Assembly (NCBI GenBank): GCA_947455215.1
Contig: CANGNA010000036.1
Span: forward strand, 1-41,595
Origin: Chitinophagaceae bacterium
Lineage (GTDB): Bacteria; Bacteroidota; Bacteroidia; Chitinophagales; Chitinophagaceae
DNA: 41,595 nucleotides
Reading direction: 5' to 3'
Positions 8,717 to 15,646 of this stretch are shown piece after piece. Below the pieces are notes generated by a model. That model was not told where the DNA came from, ran no database searches, and was given only the letters and a program-made list of their open reading frames with translations. The translations under genes and the position numbers were made by a program. Position 1 is the first letter of the stretch. Every line of letters begins with the position of its first letter.

Positions 8717-9287
8717 ACTGTAACTAAGTTTAGATTGTACTTACTAAAGTCCCGTTTAGTGTATTTTCAGGACACAAGGTAAAACAATATTTCACAATGT
8801 TAATAACCTGTGACAAACTTTTAAGCCGTTTTCGCTCAAAACATTGTAATTATTAATTTTTAGTAGTACTAATATCAACTCTTCATTTTAGGGCCTGAAA
8901 TGCCATAAAACACCTTACAGTAAAGGGTTTCAGAATATTAAAAACAAAAATTATCCATCCATAAAATTGTGGCAATACAGTATTTTAACTTTTTTCAAAA
9001 ATTTTATAATGCACACTTTTCTGTTAACTAATTGTGGATAAGCCTGTTTTATGGTTATTCATATGTGCAAAAAATCATAACACACTCTTTTTCAATCATT
9101 TAAACAACCAGAATTATACACCTACTCAAATGTTTATTCGACAAACAACAATAAATTATTTATTTTTAACATAAAATAAAAAAAGCACTCAGAAAAGTAT
9201 TTAAATCGTGCCTTTAAAACCTTAAAAAAAACCTTGAAAGGCCATGTCATTTCGGTACGCCATCACCATTACAACAGCACAAAAAAA
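8717..9287. other. AT-rich intergenic region with a DnaA-box-like site
   Basis: About 570 bp with strongly reduced GC and no convincing ORF. It lies between two minus-strand genes, so it includes the leader and promoter of the TPR/barrel gene. It holds one exact DnaA box on the minus strand (TTATCCACA, 9033-9041) and a one-mismatch site TTATACACC at 9114-9122. Long A/T runs occur around 9140-9185. This could be a long regulated leader or an unwinding region; a single good box is weak evidence for an origin. Confidence 0.4.
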
Positions 9288-9311
9288 GAGATGCTTCTAA
9301 AGAAGCATCTC
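9288..9311 (-). terminator. Rho-independent terminator of galE
   Basis: Perfect 10-bp stem GAGATGCTTC/GAAGCATCTC with a 4-nt loop. On the minus strand it is followed by seven U residues (A run at 9281-9287). It sits 55 nt after the galE stop codon. Confidence 0.85.
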
Positions 9312-9340
9312 CATATCATTTATGCCCGAACGGGCACTTC

Positions 9341-9376
9341 ATTGAGCCATTGAGCTATTGAGCCATTAAGCCATTT
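9341..9376. repeat. 8-bp tandem repeat at the 3' end of galE
   Basis: Four copies of an octamer, ATTGAGCC, ATTGAGCT, ATTGAGCC and ATTAAGCC, followed by ATT. The array overlaps the galE stop codon (TTA at 9366-9368 on the plus strand). An almost identical array in the opposite orientation lies at 24421-24457. Confidence 0.85.
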
Positions 9377-10391
9377 TCTTGGCCAGCACCTGCTCCCATT
9401 TCCATGCAGTATCCATCATGGCATCCAGGTCGTACCTGGTTTCCCAGCCCAGGCACTTACGCGCACGGGCATTGTCGGCATACACTTCTATTACATCACC
9501 AGGCCTGCGCGGACCTATATTGTAGTTCAGCTTCATGCCGGCCACTTTCTCAAATGCCTTGCACAGCTCCAGCACAGACACCCCATTGCCGCTACCCAGG
9601 TTAAACACCTCGCAATTGCTCTTGTTGCGGTCTTCTATTATATACTGCAGCGCCTTGGTGTGCGCATTGGCTATGTCCGATACATGTATATAGTCGCGGA
9701 TACAGCTACCATCGCGGGTATCGTAGTCTGTGCCAAAAACCGTCATCGATTCGCGCTTGCCTATGGCTGTCTGCGTGATCACTGGCACCACATTCTCCGG
9801 CTTCTCCATGAACTCACCTATCAGGCCCGATGGATGCGCACCTGCCGGATTGAAATAACGCAGCAGTATGATGTTGAAATCATCCTTCACGCGGGTAAAA
9901 TCGCGGCACATGGCCTCGCCCACCTGCTTGGTGCGCGCATATGGCGATTCTGCCTCTGCAAACGGTACATCCTCATGCACCGGCAGTATAGCGCTGTTAC
10001 CATATACAGAGCAGGACGATGAGAACACAAAATTGTTCACATTGAATTCCTCTGCACACTTCAATATATTCACCAGCGAATTGAAGTTATTGTTAAAATA
10101 CAGCAGCGGGTCTGCCACCGACTCCGGCACGCTCTTATAGGCAGCAAAGTGTATAATGCCCACCAGGTCCGGGTTTTCAAGGAAAATAGCCTCGGTATCA
10201 TCCAGGTTACACAGGTCTACCTTGTAGTTCTTTATCGGCTTGCCCACTATCTTTTCTATGCCTTCCAGCATCTTCATCGATCCGCGCGACATATCGTCAG
10301 CAGATATCACCTCAAAGCCATTCTCTATCAGGTCTACTATTGTGTGGCCACCTATATAGCCGCAGCCGCCCGTAACCAATATTTTGTTCAT
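9366..10391 (-). CDS. galE: UDP-glucose 4-epimerase
   Basis: Interconverts UDP-glucose and UDP-galactose in the cytoplasm, feeding galactose use and surface glycan synthesis. A short-chain dehydrogenase/reductase of 341 residues, the usual length. The NAD-binding motif VTGGCGYIGGH is at residues 6-16, the SSS catalytic serine region is near 124-128, and the YxxxK pair is Tyr151/Lys155. GalE-specific text such as RYFNPAGAHPSG, RDYIHVSDIA and NLGSGNGVSVLE is present. It has its own promoter (box at 10415-10422) and its own terminator. The stop codon lies inside an octamer repeat array. Confidence 0.97.
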   Translation of the reverse strand: MNKILVTGGCGYIGGHTIVDLIENGFEVISADDMSRGSMKMLEGIEKIVGKPIKNYKVDLCNLDDTEAIFLENPDLVGIIHFAAYKSVPESVADPLLYFNNNFNSLVNILKCAEEFNVNNFVFSSSCSVYGNSAILPVHEDVPFAEAESPYARTKQVGEAMCRDFTRVKDDFNIILLRYFNPAGAHPSGLIGEFMEKPENVVPVITQTAIGKRESMTVFGTDYDTRDGSCIRDYIHVSDIANAHTKALQYIIEDRNKSNCEVFNLGSGNGVSVLELCKAFEKVAGMKLNYNIGPRRPGDVIEVYADNARARKCLGWETRYDLDAMMDTAWKWEQVLAKKMA

Positions 10392-10414
10392 TACATGAGT
10401 AGTTTGTGTTATTG

Positions 10415-10441
10415 CAAATATAAGCCCCCACCCTATTCAAA
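10415..10441 (-). promoter_or_regulatory. galE promoter
   Basis: On the minus strand, TATATTTG (plus 10415-10422) matches TAnnTTTG exactly, 23 nt before the galE ATG. A TTTG (plus CAAA at 10438-10441) lies upstream with a spacer of 15 nt, shorter than usual. Confidence 0.5.
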
Positions 10442-10477
10442 AGCCATATCTGCGTCATGCAGCATGTTATTAAAACA

Positions 10478-11497
10478 TCATTGACGCGATACTTCCAGCA
10501 CCTCGAAGGTACCCGGTACTATCGGCGGGCGCCTGCGCTCACTGTTGGGCGGCAATGCTCCATAAGCTGCTACCGGCAGGTATATCTTGTGCAATACATC
10601 GTCAACCACCAGCGTACGTGCACCACGCTGTGTAGGCACCGTGGCCAAAATACTGTAGGTGCCCGAGCGCATACCGGCAACACTAAGCGTGCCGCTGCCG
10701 TTAGAGCAGAAGGCCAGATGCAAACCCTCGTCATAGCCCACACCGTCACAGCCGTCGCCAATGGGCAGCTCCGCTATCACCTTACCATCATCCGTACTCA
10801 TCACTACCAGCAGTTTGCTACACCCGGCAAACAGACGCTTTCCGGCACGGTCTATGGCCAGCCCGGCAGGCTCTTCGCCGTGGCCCGTTGGCCACCTGTT
10901 GGTGATTGTCCGGCTCTGCGTATTCCATACCACTATCTCATTCTTATCTTCTACATTCACATAGATATGTCCCTTATTGTCACTTACTGCGGTTTCCGGC
11001 TTGCCCCCTAGTGGCACCACCGCCACCACGCTGTCATGCACAGGGTCTATGATGCTCATGTCCTTGCTACGGCCATTGCATACATACAACAGGTGAGAAA
11101 AAGCATCATACATTATGGCATCCGGGTTCTCTCCTGTCTTTACCTGGCCCTTTACGGCATTTGTCCGCATATCAAAAACGGCCACTGTGTTCAGTTGTCC
11201 GTTACTCGTATAGCCCTTACCCTGCTCTGCAACAAAGGCTATACCATGTACACCCGTAGTGTTGGGAATGCAACCTACGGAGTCTCCGGTAGCGCTGCTG
11301 ATGATATTTACCTGTGTGCCATGCGACACATATAGGTCGCGGGTCTGCGGGTGCTGCGCAATATAATCCCAGCCGCCGGTGCCGCCTATCTTAAGATGTC
11401 TGCCTACCTTAAAGTCCTGTGACTGTCCCGTGGCACACCAGGGCAATACCACCGCAGCTAGCGCAGCCATGCACATTATTTGCTTCATACTATACAT
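10478..11497 (-). CDS. YncE-like beta-propeller protein
   Basis: A 339-residue exported protein with a signal peptide (IMCMAALAAVVLPWCATGQ) and repeated beta-propeller blades: DYIAQHPQTRDLYVSH, GIAFVAEQGKGYTSNGQ, DAIMYDAFSHLLYVCNG, AGLAIDRAGKRLFAGCS and GVGYDEGLHLAFCSNG. This is the pattern of YncE/YVTN-type seven-bladed propellers, which act as periplasmic binding or scaffold proteins; no enzymatic residues are known for most of them. The ligand is unknown. ATG 11497 gives MYSMKQ; ATG 11488 is equally possible and leaves the signal peptide intact. The gene lies 86 nt upstream of galE on the same strand, but galE has its own promoter. Confidence 0.85.
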   Translation of the reverse strand: MYSMKQIMCMAALAAVVLPWCATGQSQDFKVGRHLKIGGTGGWDYIAQHPQTRDLYVSHGTQVNIISSATGDSVGCIPNTTGVHGIAFVAEQGKGYTSNGQLNTVAVFDMRTNAVKGQVKTGENPDAIMYDAFSHLLYVCNGRSKDMSIIDPVHDSVVAVVPLGGKPETAVSDNKGHIYVNVEDKNEIVVWNTQSRTITNRWPTGHGEEPAGLAIDRAGKRLFAGCSKLLVVMSTDDGKVIAELPIGDGCDGVGYDEGLHLAFCSNGSGTLSVAGMRSGTYSILATVPTQRGARTLVVDDVLHKIYLPVAAYGALPPNSERRRPPIVPGTFEVLEVSRQ

Positions 11498-11528
11498 TTA
11501 GGCACACAAAATAGGCCTTTCGCCAAAA

Positions 11529-11561
11529 CAAAAAAAGGGCCCGGCAACACGCCAGACCCTT
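11529..11561 (-). terminator. Terminator after the thiolase gene
   Basis: On the minus strand a 10-bp stem (AAGGGTCTGG/CCGGGCCCTT, two G-U pairs) with a 7-nt loop is followed by a run of U. It lies about 60 nt after the thiolase stop codon. Confidence 0.75.
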
Positions 11562-11623
11562 CCAAATATATACAAGCCAAAGAAGCCCTATTACCCCTTT
11601 AACTTTTTAACTCTTTACCCAAA

Positions 11624-12802
11624 TTACATGCGCTCAATAACCACAGCGCTGGCACCGCCACCACCGTTACAGATACCGGCAGCACCATACTTCGCGCCCT
11701 TCTGCTGCAGCACATTCACCAGCGTAGTAAGGATACGTGCACCACTGCAACCCAGCGGGTGACCCAGCGATACTGCACCACCGTTCACGTTCACCTGCTC
11801 AGGCTTCAGGCCCATCTTCTGCATGTTTACGATACCTACAGTGCTGAAGGCTTCATTCAGCTCAAAATAGCTGATGTCTTCCATCTTCAGGCCCGCCTTG
11901 GCTACCGCCTTAGGCACCGCCAGCGATGGCGTGGTAGTGAACCACTCTGGTGCCTGCTCCGCATCAGCATAACCTATTATCTTGGCTATAGGCTTCAAGC
12001 CCAGTGCCTCCATCTTTTCCTTGCTCATCAGCACCAGTGCAGCTGCACCGTCGTTCATCGTGCTGCTGTTGGCAGCCGTAGCAGTACCCTCTTTACCAAA
12101 GGCACCACGCAGACCGGCGATCTTGTCAAACTTCACATTGAATGGCTCCTCGTCCTTGCTGAACACGATCGGGTCGCCCTTCTTGTTAGGTATCTCTACC
12201 GGAACTATTTCATTCTCGAACAGACCACCATTCACAGCCGCCTGGCTGCGCTTGTAGCTCTCAATAGCAAAAGCATCCTGGTCTTCGCGGCTGATGTTGC
12301 ACTCCTTAGCGCACATATCAGCAGCATTACCCATAGCGTAGTTATGATATACATCGGTCAGGCCATCCTTGGCCAGGCCGTCTATCATCATAGAATTACC
12401 ATACTTATTACCCCAGCGCAGACCTTCGCTGTAGAAAGGCACATTGCTCATGCTCTCCATACCGCCGGCAACTACTACGTCGTTATCGCCCAGCATAATG
12501 CTCTGCGCACCATTCATTACGGCCTTCATACCGCTGGCACACACCTTATTTACAGTAGTGGCAGGCACATTATCAGGCAAGCCGGCAAACTTACTGGCCT
12601 GGCGTGCCGGCGCCTGACCCAGGTTGGCCTGCAATACACAGCCCATGATCACCTCGTTCACGTCCTCACCCTTAACACCCGCCTTCTCCAGTGCGCCCTT
12701 AATAGCAATGGCACCCAACTGAGTAGCAGAAAAATCCTTCAGGCTACCACCCCAGCTACCCAATGGTGTACGCACCGCAGATACTATATATACTTCTTTC
12801 AT
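11624..12802 (-). CDS. Acetyl-CoA C-acetyltransferase (thiolase)
   Basis: Condenses two acetyl-CoA or cleaves acetoacetyl-CoA in the cytoplasm, in fatty-acid breakdown or ketone/butyrate-type metabolism. The 392-residue length is typical. The acyl-accepting Cys88 sits in NKVCASGMKAV, His348 in GGAVSLGHPLGCSG, and Cys378 in ICNGGGGAS, so the catalytic triad is complete. Other family text: RTPLGSWGGSLKD and ANSSTMNDGAAALVLMS. It is a single-gene unit with its own promoter box and terminator. Whether it works biosynthetically or degradatively is not shown by the sequence. Confidence 0.95.
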   Translation of the reverse strand: MKEVYIVSAVRTPLGSWGGSLKDFSATQLGAIAIKGALEKAGVKGEDVNEVIMGCVLQANLGQAPARQASKFAGLPDNVPATTVNKVCASGMKAVMNGAQSIMLGDNDVVVAGGMESMSNVPFYSEGLRWGNKYGNSMMIDGLAKDGLTDVYHNYAMGNAADMCAKECNISREDQDAFAIESYKRSQAAVNGGLFENEIVPVEIPNKKGDPIVFSKDEEPFNVKFDKIAGLRGAFGKEGTATAANSSTMNDGAAALVLMSKEKMEALGLKPIAKIIGYADAEQAPEWFTTTPSLAVPKAVAKAGLKMEDISYFELNEAFSTVGIVNMQKMGLKPEQVNVNGGAVSLGHPLGCSGARILTTLVNVLQQKGAKYGAAGICNGGGGASAVVIERM

Positions 12803-12822
12803 TATTAAAATTTTTTGTGCCG

Positions 12823-12830
12823 CAAAGGTA
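12823..12830 (-). promoter_or_regulatory. -7 box of the thiolase gene
   Basis: On the minus strand TACCTTTG, an exact TAnnTTTG match, 20 nt before the ATG. No good -33 TTTG is seen at the usual distance. Confidence 0.5.
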
Positions 12831-12895
12831 GGAAAAAGGAAGAGATATTCTCATTCGCAATTTATGAATCATATAAATACCAATTCATTTTTTTA

Positions 12896-12927
12896 TTGAA
12901 TTAGGATTTAAAAAAGCTGTAAGTTAG
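12896..12927 (+). promoter_or_regulatory. Probable promoter of the OLD-type gene
   Basis: TTG at 12896-12898 and TAAGTTAG (7 of 8 to TAnnTTTG) at 12920-12927 are separated by 21 nt. The ATG follows 11 nt later. Confidence 0.4.
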
Positions 12928-12938
12928 CTTTAAAAAAA

Positions 12939-14786
12939 ATGAAGTATAGCCAATTCATTATTGAAAATTATAAGGGTATTGATAAGATCACTTTAGATTT
13001 AACCAACAATAGAATAATTACACTTGTAGGATTAAATGAAAGCGGTAAAACAACTATCATGGAAGCACTAAAGGCTTTCTATGAATTATCAAGAGGTCGA
13101 GCTCTTACTGAATTCGAAAAAAACACTTTTAGACCTAAAGGGATAGATTTCACAGGCAAGATTAAGTTATCCGCAAATGTCGAGTTCGAATCTGACGATA
13201 TAAAAAAGATTTCGAACTATATTAATAGCCTTTCTTTGCCATACCAAGTTATTGTCCCTAAAAATGCAATCAACTATTCACATGTGTTTGAATATAACTT
13301 GCATAATTTTAAAGAACATAACAGATACGCTATATATGATTTAAAAATAAAAATTGTTGACGAGACTAATAAAACTGTCGAAAAGACTCTATTTGACCAC
13401 GATAAAGATATGTGGAGTAATATAGTAACTTATATCAGGAAGGAATTATTTCCTGAAATAATTTACTATGAGGACTTTGTATTTAATATTCCGGAAGAAA
13501 TAACATTTAATCTTACACCATTGCTAATACCCACGATGGCTAATTCTACAAGTATTAATGAAAAAAATAGCACATGGCAGTTAGTTCTGGATGATATTAT
13601 TAAAGTAGTAAACGGCAAATTCAGTTCATTTAAGGAAGTTGTTGTGGATATTTGGAATACTGATAACGAAACAGCATTAAATCGGATATCGCAGGTAGAA
13701 GAAATATTAAATAAGAAAATAACTCAAAGCTGGAAAGCTTTATTTAAAAAGGAGTCAAAAAGCGTAAATTTCAAAGAAATTAAGATATCAACTAAAACTC
13801 AGGATAACATTTTTAGAGTTTCCTTTAAAGTAAAAACGGATGATGGAAAACTCTTTTCTATCAATGACAGAAGTAAAGGATGTAGATGGTTCTTTTCCTT
13901 TTTAATCTTCACTGAGTTTAGGAAAAACAGGACAAAAAACATCTTATTTTTATTAGATGAACCGGCCTCAAATTTACACTCGTCTGCCCAGAGCAAAATA
14001 TTAGATGCTATTAAAGAACTTAGCCTCAATTCTGTTGTTATCTATTCTACACATAGTCATCATCTAATTAATCCTCAATGGCTTGCAGGAGCGCACATAG
14101 TAATAAATGACAAGATGTCTGACGAAATGTTACAAGGTCAAATGACATTTCAGGACTCATCCAAAGTAAACATGGTAAAATATTTTTCATATGTCGGACA
14201 GGGCAAAGGCAAAACTAAGGTGTCATATTTCCAACCTATTTTGGACGCTTTAGATTATGCACCTAGTTTTATTGAACCTATTCCTAATATAGTTATTACA
14301 GAAGGTAAAAGCGATTGGTATAGCTTCAACTATATTAATGACAACGTCTTATTAGGAAAAAAAATAAACTTCTATCCAGGTGCAGGTAGAGATTCATTAG
14401 GCGATATTATTAGACTTTATTTGGCATGGGGTAAAAAGTTCATTGTTATCTTAGATGGAGACAAACCGAGTACGACATCTAAGAATAATTATGTAAAACA
14501 ATTCTATCCATTTTTAAACGACAAAATATTTACGTTGAAAGATATTCTAGGCATCAATGGTAGCCTTGAAGATTTGTTTGAGAGCGAAGACAAAGAGGAA
14601 ATAATTTTGAAAAATTTCCCCAAGGAGTCTTTTGAAAAAATAGCAAAGATAGATACAAAAGTTAAGGATATGATGAATAGTAGTTTAGCTCAATTAAGTT
14701 TAAAAAAGGATAAAATTCAGCTATCTGAAATTTCAAAGGAGAGGTTTAATAAATTGTTCGAGTTTATTAACAAAAACTTAAAATAA
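12939..14786 (+). CDS. OLD-family-like ATPase with C-terminal TOPRIM domain (candidate defence nuclease)
   Basis: A 615-residue protein combining an ABC-type ATPase with a TOPRIM nuclease domain. Walker A GLNESGKT is at residues 31-38, a signature-like INDRSKGCRWFFSF at 308-321, Walker B LFLLDEP at 337-343, and a switch His in YSTHSHHL near 369-376. The TOPRIM part has Glu455 (VITEGKSDW) and the Asp506-x-Asp508 pair (ILDGDKPS). All key residues are present, so it looks functional. OLD-family proteins act in anti-phage systems (P2 Old, Gabija GajA, PARIS), but no GajB-like helicase, reverse transcriptase or second partner is adjacent. The gene is clearly richer in A/T than its neighbours, which suggests transfer. 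It sits between the thiolase gene and a repeat-rich gap. Confidence 0.85.
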   Translation: MKYSQFIIENYKGIDKITLDLTNNRIITLVGLNESGKTTIMEALKAFYELSRGRALTEFEKNTFRPKGIDFTGKIKLSANVEFESDDIKKISNYINSLSLPYQVIVPKNAINYSHVFEYNLHNFKEHNRYAIYDLKIKIVDETNKTVEKTLFDHDKDMWSNIVTYIRKELFPEIIYYEDFVFNIPEEITFNLTPLLIPTMANSTSINEKNSTWQLVLDDIIKVVNGKFSSFKEVVVDIWNTDNETALNRISQVEEILNKKITQSWKALFKKESKSVNFKEIKISTKTQDNIFRVSFKVKTDDGKLFSINDRSKGCRWFFSFLIFTEFRKNRTKNILFLLDEPASNLHSSAQSKILDAIKELSLNSVVIYSTHSHHLINPQWLAGAHIVINDKMSDEMLQGQMTFQDSSKVNMVKYFSYVGQGKGKTKVSYFQPILDALDYAPSFIEPIPNIVITEGKSDWYSFNYINDNVLLGKKINFYPGAGRDSLGDIIRLYLAWGKKFIVILDGDKPSTTSKNNYVKQFYPFLNDKIFTLKDILGINGSLEDLFESEDKEEIILKNFPKESFEKIAKIDTKVKDMMNSSLAQLSLKKDKIQLSEISKERFNKLFEFINKNLK

Positions 14787-14804
14787 TTTATCCCCTCACA
14801 CGTT

Positions 14805-14854
14805 CGCCGTAGCTTATAGCTACCGGCGGGCACGGTAGCCGGATTCTGTCCGGC
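14805..14854 (+). terminator. Tandem hairpins after the OLD-type gene
   Basis: Two adjacent hairpins: CGCCGTAGCT/AGCTACCGGCG (14805-14828, one bulge) and GCCGGA/TCCGGC (14838-14854). They begin 18 nt after the stop codon. No U run follows, so termination strength is uncertain. Confidence 0.45.
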
Positions 14855-14860
14855 GTAAAC

Positions 14861-15216
14861 CACACATACCACCAATACTAAAATACTGACCATACTGATT
14901 CAGACAAACACAAAACAAATACGTCCGCATGCGAGATTGCTTCGTTCCTCGCGATGACCCAAAGAGATAACCATTCTGTAAATCCTAAAATTCTGGCCAA
15001 TTCTGATTCAGACAACCACACATACTACCAATACTAAAATACTGACCATACTGATTCAGACAAACACAAAACAAATACGTCTGCCTGCGAGATCGCTTCG
15101 TTCCCCGCGATGACCCAAGAGATAACCATTCTGTAAATCCTAAAATTCTGGCCAATTCTGATTCAGACAAACACACATCCTCCTTTTCCTAAAATCCTGA
15201 CCATCCTGATTCAGAC
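14861..15216. repeat. Two tandem copies of a ~156-bp intergenic unit plus a partial third
   Basis: Copy 1 starts at 14861, copy 2 at 15017 and a truncated, diverged third at 15172. Starts are recognised by CACACAT(A/C)C. Each full copy contains two variants of the motif TAAAATTCTGGCCAATTCTG ending in ATTCAGACAA, and a central AAACAAATACGTC segment followed by a GCGAGAT(T/C)GCTTCGTTCC palindrome-like piece. The copies differ at only a few positions. Confidence 0.85.
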
Positions 15217-15244
15217 ACCCCCCACATTTTGTGCATAACATTTA

Positions 15245-15277
15245 TTTGGAAACCGCCCCTTCCCGGGCGTACCTTTG
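15245..15277 (+). promoter_or_regulatory. Near-consensus Bacteroidota promoter
   Basis: TTTG at 15245-15248, 21 nt spacer, TACCTTTG at 15270-15277: one of the best promoter matches in the window. The transcript would begin near 15283, shortly before the short ORF at 15305. Confidence 0.6.
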
Positions 15278-15304
15278 TGTTACAAAAACCCCTCTTTATC
15301 GACT

Positions 15305-15448
15305 ATGAAAAACACTAATGCAACACCCCACACCACTGGTCAAAACACCCGGTCGCATTTGCATAACCAACTGAATATCAAACAGAGCAACACCCGGTTT
15401 GTTACATTTTTTATTTGTTGCGCAGCTGATCTACCCGGCTCACATTAA
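15305..15448 (+). CDS. Possible 47-residue small protein or leader peptide
   Basis: An ATG 27 nt after a strong promoter box opens a 47-codon frame (MKNTNATPHTTGQNTRSHLHN, continuing to ...CCAADLPGSH). It is rich in Asn, Thr and His and matches no family I know. Its second half lies in a segment that is repeated at 15500-15591, where the frame is broken. A similar start (MKNPTAT, then stop) occurs at 17562. It may only be part of an untranslated RNA. Confidence 0.25.
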   Translation: MKNTNATPHTTGQNTRSHLHNQLNIKQSNTRFVTFFICCAADLPGSH

Positions 15449-15591
15449 TAAAAGAAGATGCACAGGCACCTGGGTAGCAGCACACCCGGCAGCACAGCAA
15501 AAACACCCGGTCCATATTGCATAACTAACTGACTATCAAACACAGCAACACCCGGTTTGTTACATTTTTTATTGCTGCGCGGCTGTCCTGC
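15342..15591. repeat. ~90-bp direct repeat pair upstream of the pseudouridine synthase gene
   Basis: Copy A is 15342-15431 and copy B is 15500-15591. Both begin AAAACACCCGGTC, share TATCAAACA and ACACCCGGTTTGTTACATTT, and end in a TTGCGCAGCTG-like sequence. They are separated by about 68 bp of different sequence. Spacing of the starts is 158 bp, close to the 156-bp unit just upstream, although the sequences are unrelated. Confidence 0.75.
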
Positions 15592-15646
15592 CCTATAAAT
15601 ACCACCTACCATCTCCGCTAAACCTTAATTTTACCCTATCAAAAGC

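Noticed and set aside
11759-12808. 349-residue plus-strand ORF
   Set aside because: Antisense shadow of the thiolase gene, with no family features.
14985-15176. 63-residue minus-strand ORF with LSESELARIL
   Set aside because: Lies within the tandem intergenic repeat, and the same peptide appears wherever that repeat is read in this frame.
12939-15646. Retron or Gabija system
   Set aside because: No reverse transcriptase and no UvrD-like helicase flank the OLD-type gene.
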